NCBI GenBank assembly: GCA_002794775.1
Contig: NBAY01000082.1
Coordinates: 1 to 64,000, forward strand
Reading direction: 5' to 3'
Origin: Porodaedalea pini
Lineage: Eukaryota > Basidiomycota > Agaricomycetes > Hymenochaetales > Hymenochaetaceae
Length of the DNA stretch: 64,000 nucleotides
Shown here: piece by piece, positions 11,601-22,344 of the stretch
Numbering within the stretch: the first letter of the stretch is position 1
Layout: every line of letters begins with the position of its first letter
Notes under the pieces: generated by a model
Told to the model about the DNA's origin: nothing
Database searches by the model: none
The model's input: only the letters and a program-made list of their open reading frames with translations
Program-made: the position numbers and the translations under genes

Positions 11601-12610
11601 CCCTGAGTCCAATGGGCATAATGCAATTTGTGTCTTCATCAACAGATTCAGTAAACAGGTGCATGCGATCCCTACCTCCATGAGCATAACATCAGAAGGA
11701 ATGGCAAAACTCTACCGAGATCATATCTTCAGGCTACACAGCATACTGCACAAGTTTATTCATGACAGAGGATCACAGTTTGAGTCCAAATTCATGAACG
11801 AGCTATAACAGTTATTGGGCATTGAGGGAAACCCATCAATGGCATATCACCCACAGACGGATGGTCAGACAGAACAGATAAACCAAGAGATCAAACAGTA
11901 CCTCCATCTCTTTGTTAACCACCATCAGTCAGACTGGGCAGAATGGCTTGTGCTAGCAGAATTTGTGTACAATGACAAGGAACAGACGTCGACAGGAGTG
12001 TCACCCTTTTTTGTCAACCATGGGAGACACCCATACAAGGGCATGAATCCTAAATGCAAATCAACCAATGAGTCTGCTAAACAGTTTGCTGACTGAATGG
12101 CCAAAATCAGGGAGGAGATGGAATCAGCATTGAAGCATGCGGCTGAAACCATGAAACACTTCTATGACAGGACAAAGGGAGAATCCATCAAGTATAAACC
12201 TGGGGATAAGGTCATGCTTGAAGGAACTCATTTAAAGACAGATCACCCTATGAAGAAGTTGGGGGACAAATGCTATGGGCCTTTCATCGTTGAAAAGAAA
12301 ATTGGAACATCAGCATATAGGCTTAAACTTCCATGCACATGGAAGAAATTCTATCCAGTTTTCAATGAAGTGCTCCTCTCTCCATACAACGAGCTGCAGT
12401 ATATGTCACAGAAGCGAGATCTTCCACCCCCACCTGAGATCATTGATGATGTGCTGGAATACGAGGTCAAAAAGGTTGTCAACTCCAAGCTAGTGTGAGG
12501 GAAGCTCAAATACCTCGTACATTGGAAAGGATACCCGAATGAAGAATGCACCTGGGAGCCAATTGAGAATTTGACAAACTCTCAAAAAGCCATCGATGAC
12601 TTCCACAAAT
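8638..12610 (+). pseudogene. pol: E1 Pol (protease, RT, RNase H, integrase, chromodomain), many stops
   Basis: Domains in order: linker (8638-9060); aspartic protease LLDSGCTGLC at about 9267; reverse transcriptase 9800-10370 with YMDDILIF; RT thumb and RNase H 10381-11100; zinc-binding and catalytic integrase 11230-12100 (GCDACQ, ADLIGELP, HDRGSQF, DGQTEQIN); integrase C-terminus; and a chromodomain at about 12445-12600 (EYEVKKVVNSKLV, YLVHWKGYPNEE, TW). Stops interrupt it at 9058, 9247, 9355, 10366, 10741, about 10827, 11212, about 11365, 11458, 11467, 11806, 12094 and 12496. Most are TGA at positions where CGA (Arg) is expected. It cannot give a working polyprotein. Confidence 0.88.
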
Positions 12611-12786
12611 CAACTCCCAGTGCTCCTCGAATCCTTAACACCTTGGAAATATTGCAGCTAAAGTTCCAACCTGTATTCAAGATGATGGAGCCCAAGAGGC
12701 AGGAAGGAGTGGCACAGTGGTGAGCTGGTAAGTTCCAGGGTAGGGAACATAGGCAATTGGGATGCTCACCTTGAGGGAGAGGGTCA

Positions 12787-13230
12787 TGTCATGGATGATT
12801 TAATCATTTTTATTTTTATTATCATTCCCTGTTATCTTATCTTATCATATCTTATCCAGTCATTACTAATCACACTTATTTCAGTTTACTCATACCCATT
12901 ATGTCCTTTTCCTACACTCTCATCACTCACTGACTGATCCTATGACACTATTGTTCCATGAAGTTCCATGACATTCTTTCATCTATCCTTGTATAGTAGC
13001 TAATTCCCTGGTCCATGCACAGCCTCTGAAGGGTATATAAGTAGGTAGTCCTCCTGTACTTATCCCTTAGTTTCAACCTGGTCAATTCTACCTGGCTACG
13101 TCCAGAAGCTGTCTCTCCTCCTTGCGCTGTGTCAGCTCCCCTGGCTCACCACTCTCTCTCTCCTTCTCTCCTTTGACTGAGTTCTGTGCGACCTGGTTAC
13201 CTCTTGCATATCCATAGTCCGTCGCTGACA
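12787..13230 (+). repeat. E1 3' LTR
   Basis: A 444 bp direct repeat of 6253-6697. Just upstream, after the chromodomain, is the purine-rich tract CTTGAGGGAGAGGGTCA (12769-12785), the likely plus-strand primer. The T2 transposase resumes immediately after base 13230. Confidence 0.9.
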
Positions 13231-13657
13231 CTAATGCCACGCTGAGTGATGCATCCCTACACCATGACACTTCCACCACCATGCTTCACTGTAACCTGCA
13301 GATATCTTTCATCCATCTCCTCCCCAGGCCTTCTCCAGCACCAAGTCCTTCCATCTGACCCATAAAGGTTGAATTTTGATTCATCTGAAAAAATAACGGT
13401 GGACCATTTTCACAAGGTCCACGTATGGTGTGCTTGGGCCCAGTGAAAATGATTCATTCGTTGTCAAGGAGTGAGTTTTGGCTTTTTTCGGTGGACATAC
13501 ACTTTCAGCCCCAGCTTGTGAAGATGTTATGCGATGGTGGTGCAGTGTACATGCAGTGTGAGTTTTTGCTGAGCTTCACTTGCATTGTGTACAGTGCCCT
13601 TGCAGAGCTCATGTGCAATGTAATGTGTCTCTTGCTCAGTTAACTTGGGTGGTCGGC
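13231..13657 (-). pseudogene. T2 transposase, middle part
   Basis: Read on the minus strand, this continues from the piece at 35677: RPPKLTEQETHYIAHEL (rest of the DNA-binding region), a linker with in-frame stops, the first catalytic Asp block FSDESKFNL at about 13370, then GSDGRTWCWRRPGEE and KHGGGSVMV, typical of Tc1 transposases. It breaks at 13231, where E1 is inserted, in the middle of a G-V-G-R-L block that resumes at 6252. Confidence 0.8.
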
Positions 13658-15090
13658 TGTTAGACAGGAGTCCGGTGAAAGGTGATGGTATGGTCTACTG
13701 GCAGACTCGGACCTGGTTGAGTTCGGCCACTGGGGGTTCAGTCTAACGTGTCTGATGGAGGGGATAGTGTCAGGAAGTGTCAGGAAGTGTAGGGGAATAC
13801 TCAGGGCTAGGTGTCGACTCGAGGACGCGAGTACAAAGGACGATTGGCAAAATGTGCCTAAATGCGGTTGGAGAACAAAGAGCAACTACGATCTTGACAA
13901 CCCGGGCTCGGAAACTCGCCAGTGAAGACAGTAATAGAAACGAATCGTCGAGATGATTCTGAATCTGAAAAGATCTCGAGATGCGGTGCAGAATTGACAG
14001 AGATATGGCAGTTGCACTGGTTGCAGCTGGCGGAACGCACAGAACTCCCGGAACCAAAAGCTATTTTCGTAGCTCTATGACGCAGGCTCGGAATCGTGCA
14101 AGAAAAGACAGTGTTCGAAAGCGATTTTCGACGAGATTAAGAATCTGAAGAGAGCTCGAGAAACGGTTAAGAACTGAGGGCGATATAGCAAAAGCAAGAT
14201 TTGGCTGAAAATGGGACTCGAGACAGAACGGACAGAATGGACGGAACGACACTGCACGGCAACGGAGATGAGAACTAAAGACTGGGAATGACTTGGGGGA
14301 ACTAAACTTTTTATTTTTGAGACATTTACATGAGTGTTTAAATAACCAACAGAGGGTTGAGCCTCTGAGCGGCATACAAAGGACACAAAGACAGACCGGA
14401 GGCTCTAGCCAAACAACACCAAATAGCCGGAACTCGGAGCCAGAACTCGGGAACATGAGTAATTAAGCTTTGGGAGGCTCAGAACAATACCAGATGTGAC
14501 CCAAAATGGACTTCGGTAGCTCACCGGTGCAGAACCAAGCTGTATGCATCGAGTTAATCCAGCCAAACACTGAAACTGTCCTGAAACGCATCAGGGATAC
14601 TTGTAAGACTGTCCTGAGTCAAGTCGAACCTAATAGAGCCGATTCCGAGGCTAGCAGCATCGGGATCTCCACACCAGGAGATGACTTGGACTGGGCAGGC
14701 CTCGGCTGACTGTCATCTGGGACATGCTATACTCAAGTGGGGACTTGGGACATGCTGTTCTCAGGCTAGGTTGTCGCAGAGGTAAGAGGATTAATACAAT
14801 ATACTCTACTACAGGAGGGGGACATGGTCTTACCTAGGTCATCGCGGAGGTAAGAGGAAAAGCAGAACAGGTGTTCAGATGTGATTCCTCTTCCTTATAT
14901 ACAGTGATCACCTTGTGAGAACTGGTTGCCCAATTATCTAAGATTACATAAAGGGAGCAGAATGGAACAAATGAAGGTCATGTGAAAGGAGTGTGGGAAA
15001 TGATTGAAAAGATGATTAATTATAATGAAAAAGGGCGATTAAAAGAAAAGAAGTGATAAAAGGGGAAATAAAAGAGTTCAAGTCCTAACA
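13658..15090 (-). repeat. E3 3' LTR, interrupted by insert G
   Basis: The first 18 bases (13658-13675, TGTTAGACAGGAGTCC then GG) and the part from 14674 to 15090 together match the E3 5' LTR at 35246-35676. The 998 bp between them are insert G. Next to base 15091 is a run of C on the plus strand, the polypurine tract on the element's own strand. Confidence 0.85.
13676..14673. mobile_element. Insert G: 998 bp LTR-like insertion
   Basis: It starts TGAAAGG and ends CTCCACA, so it has TG...CA ends. It lies inside the E3 LTR and is flanked by CCGG (13672-13675) and CCAG (14674-14677), a 4 bp target copy with one CpG decay. It holds two diverged internal repeats around 13880-14020 and 14085-14200 (CTCGGAA...GAAAAGACAGT...GATCTCGAGA-like blocks) and a TTTAAATA motif near 14338. 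No protein is recognisable. A solo LTR of a separate family is the simplest reading. Confidence 0.65.
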
Positions 15091-15300
15091 TTACCCCCCC
15101 CCCCCTCAAGGTTGGGTGTCCTGACCAACCAAGGTTGTGGTCATCTGGCTCGGTGTTGATGAAGAGTGGACGGAGTTGTTGGTAAGGAATGTTGAGTTTT
15201 CATGGAGCGCCAGGATGTTTTCGATAGAATTCAGCGATCGCCTCTTTTGTGTTCTCGCCAAAGTCCGTCTCAGGCTGCCAAGTTGGTTCATTGTACCCGA
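15091..15300 (-). pseudogene. pol: E3 Pol C-terminal end (second half of chromodomain)
   Basis: The minus strand from 15299 reads YNEPTWQPETDFGENTKEAI, the part of the chromodomain that follows KWVG in relatives. The first half ends at 28967, on the far side of E2. It then runs through LGWSGHPTLRGG to the polypurine tract at about 15091-15110, next to the LTR. Confidence 0.8.
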
Positions 15301-16233
15301 TGTAGAGCCGTGCCGATCGTCCCATCACCGCCGATCACTCCAGAAGCATTCAAGAACTGGTTCCGACACGTACCGATCAGTACTGGACTCAACCCGATCG
15401 GTCTGGTCTCGAATCAGAACCTCGCAATCACGTCATCAGCACGTTCTGACACCTCTGAAAGCATACCGGAACGTACTGGAGATCTTATCTCGACGATTAG
15501 GGACGCGGTCACATGGAGCATACAGCCAAGACGTGTACCGGACTGCTGTCCGACGACAGGAGCCACGTACCGATTGGACAATCTGAGTTCCAGTGGAGCA
15601 CCGGTGTGATCGGACGCGAAGCGGACGTTTTCCTCATTATGATTTATGTTTTTCCTATGTTCTTCTGATTTCTATGCACTCTATGCGCACCTCTATGACC
15701 TATGACTTTTCCTTTCGACTCCTCTATGTTTCGACTGATATGCACATTATGCCCATATGGAAATTATTAACTGTAGATAGATCTTTGGACTTAGTATAAA
15801 TAGGCACCCCATGTCGTAGGTAGAGGACAAGTCAGTTCTACCACAGAGTCTCCCTCAGATAGGGTAACTTGAGTGCGATCCATCTTTGTTCTCATAATCT
15901 TGTAGTCGTTCCGTCTTCGTCTTAGCATCTCGTCTTTCGAAACTGTCTCTTGTCTCATACTTCGTAACTCGAACCTCACCGCTCGTCGTGATCACATTGT
16001 ACCGGTGTTGATAACCCACGCGTACCGACTCTGTACCGGTCAAACCACAGATGCGACAGGAGTTCCCGACCTTTGTTCTCGGTATCGACACGTACCGGTG
16101 CGTACCGAAGCGTACTGACGCGTACCGGTACGTCGAGTGATCTCACCGCAGTCTACCCCTAACCTCCCAGAGCAATGCGATCACGTCCCCAAAAGGACCG
16201 TTGATCCCAGACACCCCTAAGTCAGGATCTACA
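15301..16233 (+). repeat. E2 5' LTR
   Basis: This 933 bp repeat matches 28034-28966 with few differences, mostly C/T or G/A at CpG. A TATA box (AGTATAAATAGGC) lies near 15796, followed by a CT-rich initiator region. CGTACCG-type words recur in its last 250 bp. Confidence 0.9.
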
Positions 16234-16235
16234 AG

Positions 16236-16253
16236 TGGAGCCCACCGCGAGGG
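16236..16253 (+). other. E2 primer binding site candidate
   Basis: Two bases after the LTR comes TGGAGCCCACCGCGAGGG. Its start, TGG, complements the CCA end of a tRNA, as in most LTR elements. The tRNA was not identified. The gag ATG follows only nine bases later, so the leader is unusually short. Confidence 0.6.
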
Positions 16254-16261
16254 GGTTAAAC

Positions 16262-18739
16262 ATGTCACGATCCTCTCGTCCACCGTGTTCGTCGCGTGGG
16301 ACATCTCAGCAGACTATTGAACCCCCTCATCCATATCGAACCGCTAACGCTTGGCAGCGTAGACGCCGTATCGAAGAGCGCGCTACGGATTCGGATTCAG
16401 AGTCCATAGAGCATTACCTTGATTCGGACTTAGAACAACTTAACATGTCATTCGACTCCGGAGCGCAGTCTCCCTTCTCATTAATCAGCTCGTCTGCAGT
16501 TCCGTCAACAGTCCCCTCAGCCCCGTCGACTAGCTCGTCACCACTAACCAAGCTCGAGAGCGACAACCCAGATGATACCGCTCAGCTCGTCTTACCGGAT
16601 CCTAGTTTGTCTGTACCAGGACAGACGTCTTCGCCCGTCGGTACGTTGTCAGTTCTGTCGAACCCAGTTAACACACAGGCTACGCGGCCCCGGACATCAA
16701 CCGTAGTAGCTCCGGTACAGCCAGTACCCCCAGTAAGAATCATGTCAAACCGTCCTCCACATCGCGGAGCCAGAGACGCTCCCTTCTTTGATGGACACAA
16801 CCCGTTAGACCTTCCTCAGTACTTCGAGGATATTGAATATATCGCGACCGACTGCAACTTAGACGACGCGGCGAAGATCTGGTACGTGAAGTATTACGCT
16901 TCGAGTTCCGTAGCTGAGCTGTGGGATACCGCCGATGGTGTCGGTACAGGAGCGAACGATTGGACGAAGGTGAAAGAGGCGATTATAGCGTTCTACCTGG
17001 CATTGGCGCCCGGCGTGCGCTTCACCCGGGAAGACCTCGACAGGCTCATCGAAGGTTGGAGGAGTAAAGGAATACAGTCGAGGGAGGATTTCGGAGAGTA
17101 TAAGAGAGAGTTCATGGTGAGGTCAAAGTATTTGGAACGTAACTCAATCGTTTCAGCGGAGGAAGCGGCACGCACGTTCATTCGAGCCTTTACGGGCAAG
17201 ATGAAGGACAGGTTACAGCAATGCCTAGAAACGAAGGAGGCTGACCCGTCCCTGGGCAAACCGTATACGATCGATGTGGTGGTAAAGCACGTGGACTACA
17301 TCCTGGCCGGTACGGTTTTCGACGACGTACCGACGACTCGAGCGCCCGACCCATCGAATCAGTCAAAGGTAAAGTCGGAGGAAGTGGATATCGGTACGGT
17401 GTGGGAAGCAGTCAAGAACATTCAGGTTCAGGTACAGTCACTCGGGCGAAGACTGCCGCCAGCGACGACGTCCCAGAGGAGTCCTGGGTGTGCGTTCTGT
17501 GGCGACACGAGCCACTACATTAGGTCGTGCCCGAAGGTGCTGGAGTATATCCAGGCAGGCAAGTGTGTGAGGGATGCGAACGGGAAGGTGACACTACCGA
17601 ACGGAGGGTTCGTACTGAGCACGGCAGTGGGTAATAATTTGATGGAAAAGATAGACTCGTTGCATCAGGAGACCAGTACGGCCTCGGTTAACCTCATAGA
17701 GGTAGCGACGTCGACAACAACGGGCACCGAAGTGTTGGAAGGCCCAGCGATGATGGCCGAAATTGCGGAGGAAGTATCGGACGAAGAGTTGGAAGTGGTG
17801 CAGTATGAAACGTTGTTGAATGAAGCGAAGAAGCGAGCGTCGGCGGCGAAGAAAGCCAAGTTCAATGGAGTCAAGATACCGGTACGACCGAAACCCGGTC
17901 CAGCGAATGTACCGACGACCTCGAATGTGAAACCGAGCGTACCGAAGCCAGCGGGTAACCCGAACATCCCCCAGGAGAGCCGATCAACGATGAATTTGGG
18001 TGGGAACCAGCCACAGTTCCGGTACGTCGCTCCAATTGAGGATCCGGCGACGGTTCAGAAGGTATTGTCGAGGACGTTAGACTCGGCGGTAACGGTCACA
18101 CAGTGGGAGCTCCTCACTCTGTCTTTGGATATGAGGCGGCAGATGAAGGAATTGACAACAGCGAAGCGGTACGCGGTCGGTAACGTCAACCTCGTCGAGT
18201 CGGACCAGGAAGGGAGCGAAGTCGCGGAGTACCGAGCAGTACCGGAGTCGTTGGCTCCGGTTCTCTTAGAGTCGGGACTGGCGGCACACGACGTGCTTCC
18301 CATCTGCGTGATTAAGGTATTGATCGAGGACACCGTCAAAGCAGAAGCCATACTCGATCAAGGGGCAGTGGTGTGCATCATTCAGGAAGACGTGTGGGAG
18401 AAGCTAGGAATTCATTTAGATCCAGATCACACGATGACGCTCGAAGCTGCAGATGCAGGGAAGTCATCGACATTGGGAAGGATTCGAGACGCCAGATTCA
18501 GGGTAGCGGGTGTGGATTTGAAGTTGCAGGTTCAGGTGGTTTCAGTGGCGCCGTTCAAAGTATTGTTGGGGCGACCATTTTTTGCTCTTACCGAATGCAA
18601 AACGAAGGATTTCTTGTCAGGTGATCAGCATATAACCATCACGGATCCCCAAGATCGGAATCGTAGGAGCAAGGTGTCGACCGGTATCCGGGCGTTCTGG
18701 CGCGCTCCGGAATCGGGTTTTCACAAGTCAAGGAACTGA
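16262..18739 (+). CDS. gag: E2 Gag with fused retropepsin-like domain, 825 residues
   Basis: The first ATG after the primer site opens an uninterrupted frame of 825 residues. A Ser/Pro-rich N-terminus of about 170 residues leads to a capsid-like region that starts RDAPFFDGHNPLDLPQYFED and runs to about residue 360. A zinc knuckle CAFCGDTSHYIRSC (C-x2-C-x4-H-x4-C) lies near residue 412. Near residue 697 the frame reads ILDQGAVVCII and later VLLGRPFF, resembling a retropepsin in which the usual Asp-Ser/Thr-Gly is Asp-Gln-Gly, so activity is uncertain. It is the only long intact ORF on the sense strand of E2. The frame ends in TGA next to a slippery heptamer. Confidence 0.82.
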   Translation: MSRSSRPPCSSRGTSQQTIEPPHPYRTANAWQRRRRIEERATDSDSESIEHYLDSDLEQLNMSFDSGAQSPFSLISSSAVPSTVPSAPSTSSSPLTKLESDNPDDTAQLVLPDPSLSVPGQTSSPVGTLSVLSNPVNTQATRPRTSTVVAPVQPVPPVRIMSNRPPHRGARDAPFFDGHNPLDLPQYFEDIEYIATDCNLDDAAKIWYVKYYASSSVAELWDTADGVGTGANDWTKVKEAIIAFYLALAPGVRFTREDLDRLIEGWRSKGIQSREDFGEYKREFMVRSKYLERNSIVSAEEAARTFIRAFTGKMKDRLQQCLETKEADPSLGKPYTIDVVVKHVDYILAGTVFDDVPTTRAPDPSNQSKVKSEEVDIGTVWEAVKNIQVQVQSLGRRLPPATTSQRSPGCAFCGDTSHYIRSCPKVLEYIQAGKCVRDANGKVTLPNGGFVLSTAVGNNLMEKIDSLHQETSTASVNLIEVATSTTTGTEVLEGPAMMAEIAEEVSDEELEVVQYETLLNEAKKRASAAKKAKFNGVKIPVRPKPGPANVPTTSNVKPSVPKPAGNPNIPQESRSTMNLGGNQPQFRYVAPIEDPATVQKVLSRTLDSAVTVTQWELLTLSLDMRRQMKELTTAKRYAVGNVNLVESDQEGSEVAEYRAVPESLAPVLLESGLAAHDVLPICVIKVLIEDTVKAEAILDQGAVVCIIQEDVWEKLGIHLDPDHTMTLEAADAGKSSTLGRIRDARFRVAGVDLKLQVQVVSVAPFKVLLGRPFFALTECKTKDFLSGDQHITITDPQDRNRRSKVSTGIRAFWRAPESGFHKSRN
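18715..18721 (+). promoter_or_regulatory. Predicted -1 ribosomal frameshift site between E2 gag and pol
   Basis: GGGTTTT stands in the gag frame as G GGT TTT, the canonical X XXY YYZ slippery form, 15 bases before the gag stop TGA (18737-18739). After a -1 slip the frame reads on as SQVKELTQQC, the start of the pol reading that is open to 19218. A downstream stem or pseudoknot was not established. Confidence 0.6.
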
Positions 18740-21700
18740 CGCAGCAGTGCCGGCGAGACGAGTGGAAACAGACGGTATGCGAGACGTGCCGCGGAGTTGA
18801 TCCGTCGGTACGCGTACCGAGCTCATGTACAGACGTTTTATCTTTGCGTTTTAATGACCCCGATTATTTATCTCGTCGTCCAACCCCTTCTCAAACCAAA
18901 ATTAATTCTCAATTTGTTCAACCCGTTTACAGTTTTCAACAAATGTCCCCTAATGTTTTTAACCAATCCGATTCGACTATTTCCTGTTACGTTTCCCCAA
19001 GTTTTACCTTGAATACCCCAGCTCCATTTATTTATTCACAGAGATTGAACTTTCTTTTATCTCCTTGCACCGTTGCTTTGGACACTTCTTCGGACACTTT
19101 TGGTTTGGTGGTGCTGGATTCGACGGAGGATGAAGGAAGCGTTTTGGCATACAAGCGGGTGGCGCAGAAGGTCCGTCCCGTACCGGGAGTGTTGCCGGAG
19201 GAGTTTCGTATAGTTTGAAGGCGACATCCCGATCCGTTGGCTGACATGCCAAAGTTACCGACGAAACCGGTACCGTTCGTACCGACGGGAAAGTTTACGC
19301 AGGAAAGGCTGGACGTGATGGATTTGGACCCAGGCGGATTTCTGTGGGACGAAGAGAAGAAGTTGGTGGTGAATCTGATCATGTTGCAGGAAGGGGCGTT
19401 TGCGTGGTCAGAGACGGAGAGAGGGACCTTAGATCCGACGTATTTCGATCCAGTACGCATACTGACGGTGGCGCACGTACCGTGGGTGCGGAAGAACATA
19501 CCGATCCCCCCTGGGATACTCGAAAAGACGCTAAACATACTCAGGGAGAAGATCACTGCCGGAGTTATCGAACCGTCGAACTCGTCGTACCGCTCGAGGT
19601 GGTTTTGTGTGGTAAAGAAAGACGGAGCGTCCTTATGGTTCATTATCGACTTGCAGGATCTGGACGGAGTGACCATTCGAGACTCGGCCGTACCGCCAGA
19701 CATCGAGACGCTAGTAGATGTGTGCAGCGGGCGCGCGTGTTACACGGTACTTGATCTCGCTGTTGCTTTCGACCAGCAAATGCTCAACGAACGGTCCTGA
19801 GACTTAACAATGTTCCAGACCCCGCTCGGTACATTTCGACTGAAGGTGTTACCAATGGGATACACAAATTCGCTGCAGATTCTCCATGGAGACGTCATGT
19901 TTATTCTCAGCGACGAAATTCCTAAGGTGGCGCAGCCGTTTGCGGACGATGTAATTACGCAAGGAGGGTTTACATGGTACGAGCGTACTGATGGAGGGTT
20001 CGAAACGATTCCCGAGAACCTGGGCATCCGCCGGTTCGTCTACGAACACTTGTGTGACGTAAATTGAGTGCTGCAGAGGATGAGGAAAGTGGGCGGTACG
20101 TTTTCCGGGAAGAAATTCCAGGCATGTACCAATTCGGCGATATTTTTGGGGAATAAACTCATGTACCGAGGGCGCGAACCAGATGATTCGAAGGTTCAGA
20201 AGGTGCGGGATTGGCCCCCATGTCGAACGGTGACGGAGGTGAAAGGATTTCTCGGTACGGTTGGAGTGTTGAGGGTGTTTATTAAGGATTTCGCGAAGAA
20301 AGCTCGACCATTGACCCGACTTACGCATAAAAACAACATATTCGATTGGGGACCGGAAGAGCAGGATTCGATGGACACGTTGAAGGAAGCGGTTATCGAC
20401 TGCCCGGCACTGTGCGCGATCGACTATGGGTCGGACAGAGCGGTTATCTTAGCGGTGGATTCGTCGATCATAGGAGTAGGGTGGACGTTGGGCCAGGATC
20501 ACCCGGACGGTAGGAGAAGGATTAATCGGTTCGGGTCGATCAACTGGAACTCGGTACAGGCGACGTACTCCCAGCCGAAGATCGAGTTGTTCAGGTTGTT
20601 TAGGGCATTGAGGGCGGTGAGGTTGTTTATTTATGGAGTTAAGCTCCTGGTGGTCAAGATGGACGCAGCGTACGTCAAAGGGATGATTAACAATCCGGAT
20701 CTACAGCCGAACGCGACGATAAACCAGTGGATTGCAGGAATTCTCCTTTTCGACTTTGAGCTTTGCCACGTACCGGCCATGGAATTCACGTGTACCGACG
20801 GACTGTCGAGACGGCAAGCCGCGCCAGAGGACCCCCAAGAAGAAGACGACTATGAAGAATGGATCGATGCAGCATATGCGTTTTTGTATGGAGCGGTGTT
20901 GAGTACCGACGTCGAAGAAGGGCCCAGTACAGCCACAGATCCTCAGGGGCAGCGATTTCCGGCCTCGGATTCGGTAAAGTCGCGAGATAAGCGATTAGAG
21001 TTGGTTCGGTACCTCCTCGAACACGGAAGGAAGCCCTCGGAGATCGACGAGAAGCGCTTTCCCTCGTTCGTCCGGTACGCCTCTGGATTCTTCGTGCGAG
21101 CAGGACGGCTTTGGCGAAAGACCTGACGAGAGCATCCCCAGCTGGTCATCGAACAGGAACGCCGCTGGTCGCTCGTCCAGCAGGCTCACGACGATCTTGG
21201 ACACAAGGGAGTGTATTCGGTACGCGCTCGATTTCTGGACCGGTTTTGGTGGCTGTCGATTTCGGAGGACGTCAAATACTTTGTGCGTACATGTCATATC
21301 TGTCAGGTGTGCCAGACCACGAAAGTGTTGATACCGCCATTGGTACCGGACGTACCGACGTTGTTCGCCCGGATCCACATTGACATGAAGCACATGCCCG
21401 CTTCAGGAGGCTTTCACTACATTGTACATGCGCGGTGCTCCTTGTCCAGTTACCCGGAGTTCCGACTGTTACAAAAGCAGACTGGTCACATGATCGGGCA
21501 GTTCATTTTTCAGGAATTACTGTGTTGGTACGGCGCATGTCCTGAACTCGTTACCGATAATGGTACTCCGTTTATCGCTGCGCTTGATTGGTTGCGGGAT
21601 CGGTACCACATTTCGCACATCAAGATCTCGGCGTATAATTCTCAGGCCAACGGGATCGTCGAACGACGGCATTACAACGTCCAGGAAGCCTTGATCAAGG

Positions 21701-22344
21701 CAGCCGACGGGAATGCATCCAAGTGGCATGAGCACACTTACTCGGTTTTCTGGGCCGAGCGTATCACAATCCAGAAATCGACCGGTATTTCGCCGTACTA
21801 CATGGTTCATGGAGTCGAGCCGGTACTTCTCTTTGATCTCACTGAGGCCACTTATCTTGCTCCACCGTTGGATTCCCCGATGCGTACCGAGGAACTGATA
21901 GCGACCCGGGCGCGCCAGTTACAGAAGCGTCCGGCGGACCTTGATAGGATCGCGCAGCTGGTTTGAGATGCTCGACACAAGTACGCTAGACAGTTCGCCG
22001 AAGTCCATAAGCATGTCATCAAGGACTACGATTTCCAGCCCGGTCGACTCGTACTTGTGTGGAACACCCGGATCAAAAAGGAGTTGGACCGAAAGACGAA
22101 GGCCCGGTACTTGGGACCGTACGTTGTCGTCCGTAGGACATGTTCCGGAGCGTATATCATCTCGGAACTCGATGGATTGGTTTCCCAGATTCGGGTTGCA
22201 GCTTTTCGTCTCATTCCTTATTTTCCCCGATCTGACATTTCTGTTCCCCTTGACGAAATCCTTCGACAGGATGATGACGAACATAGCATGATGAAGGAAG
22301 ATCTGGTAGAAGAAGATGGCTCTGAGTCGGACTCTGATACCTAG
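18722..22344 (+). pseudogene. pol: E2 Pol (RT, RNase H, integrase), five TGA stops
   Basis: Read in the -1 frame relative to gag. Segments: 18722-19218 linker; 19219-20067 RT (FCVVKKDGASLWFIIDLQDL, TPLGTFRLKVLPMGYTN, active site PFADDV at about 19940); 20068-21126 RT end and RNase H (ILAVDSSIIG, MDAAYVKG, CTDGLSRR); 21127-21966 integrase (CHICQVCQ, IHIDMKHM, VTDNGTPF, NGIVERRH, giving the D-D-E triad); 21967-22344 C-terminal domain (FQPGRLVLVWNTR) and an acidic tail ending DSDT. In-frame TGA codons lie at 19216, 19798, 20065, 21124 and 21964; at several, relatives would be expected to have CGA. No chromodomain follows. Confidence 0.82.

Larger units (their letters stand above)
6253..13230 (+). 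mobile_element. Ty3/gypsy chromovirus E1 (family A), full length
   Basis: A complete LTR retrotransposon with 445 and 444 bp LTRs that begin TGTCAT and end GCTGACA, and a gag-pol internal region ending in a chromodomain. The 5 bp target copies at its ends differ: read in the T2 transposase sense they are GTCGG and ATTAG, three transitions apart. Removing the element and one copy restores the expected G-V-G-R-L of the transposase. The polyprotein carries at least a dozen in-frame stops, so this copy is dead. Close relatives are E5 (45407-53047) and fragment E4 (37180-39906). Confidence 0.9.

Noticed and set aside
8638..12498. TGA read as an amino acid in this organism
   Set aside because: The antisense gene, gag of E1 and E2, and the P450 genes use no internal TGA, and sister copies have CGA, CAG or TGG at several of the sites. 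Decay explains it.
13658..15090. E3 left end truncated at 14674
   Set aside because: The missing first 16-18 bases of the LTR are present at 13658-13675, followed by insert G. The T2 transposase and the TCGGC copy abut 13658, so the LTR is interrupted, not truncated.
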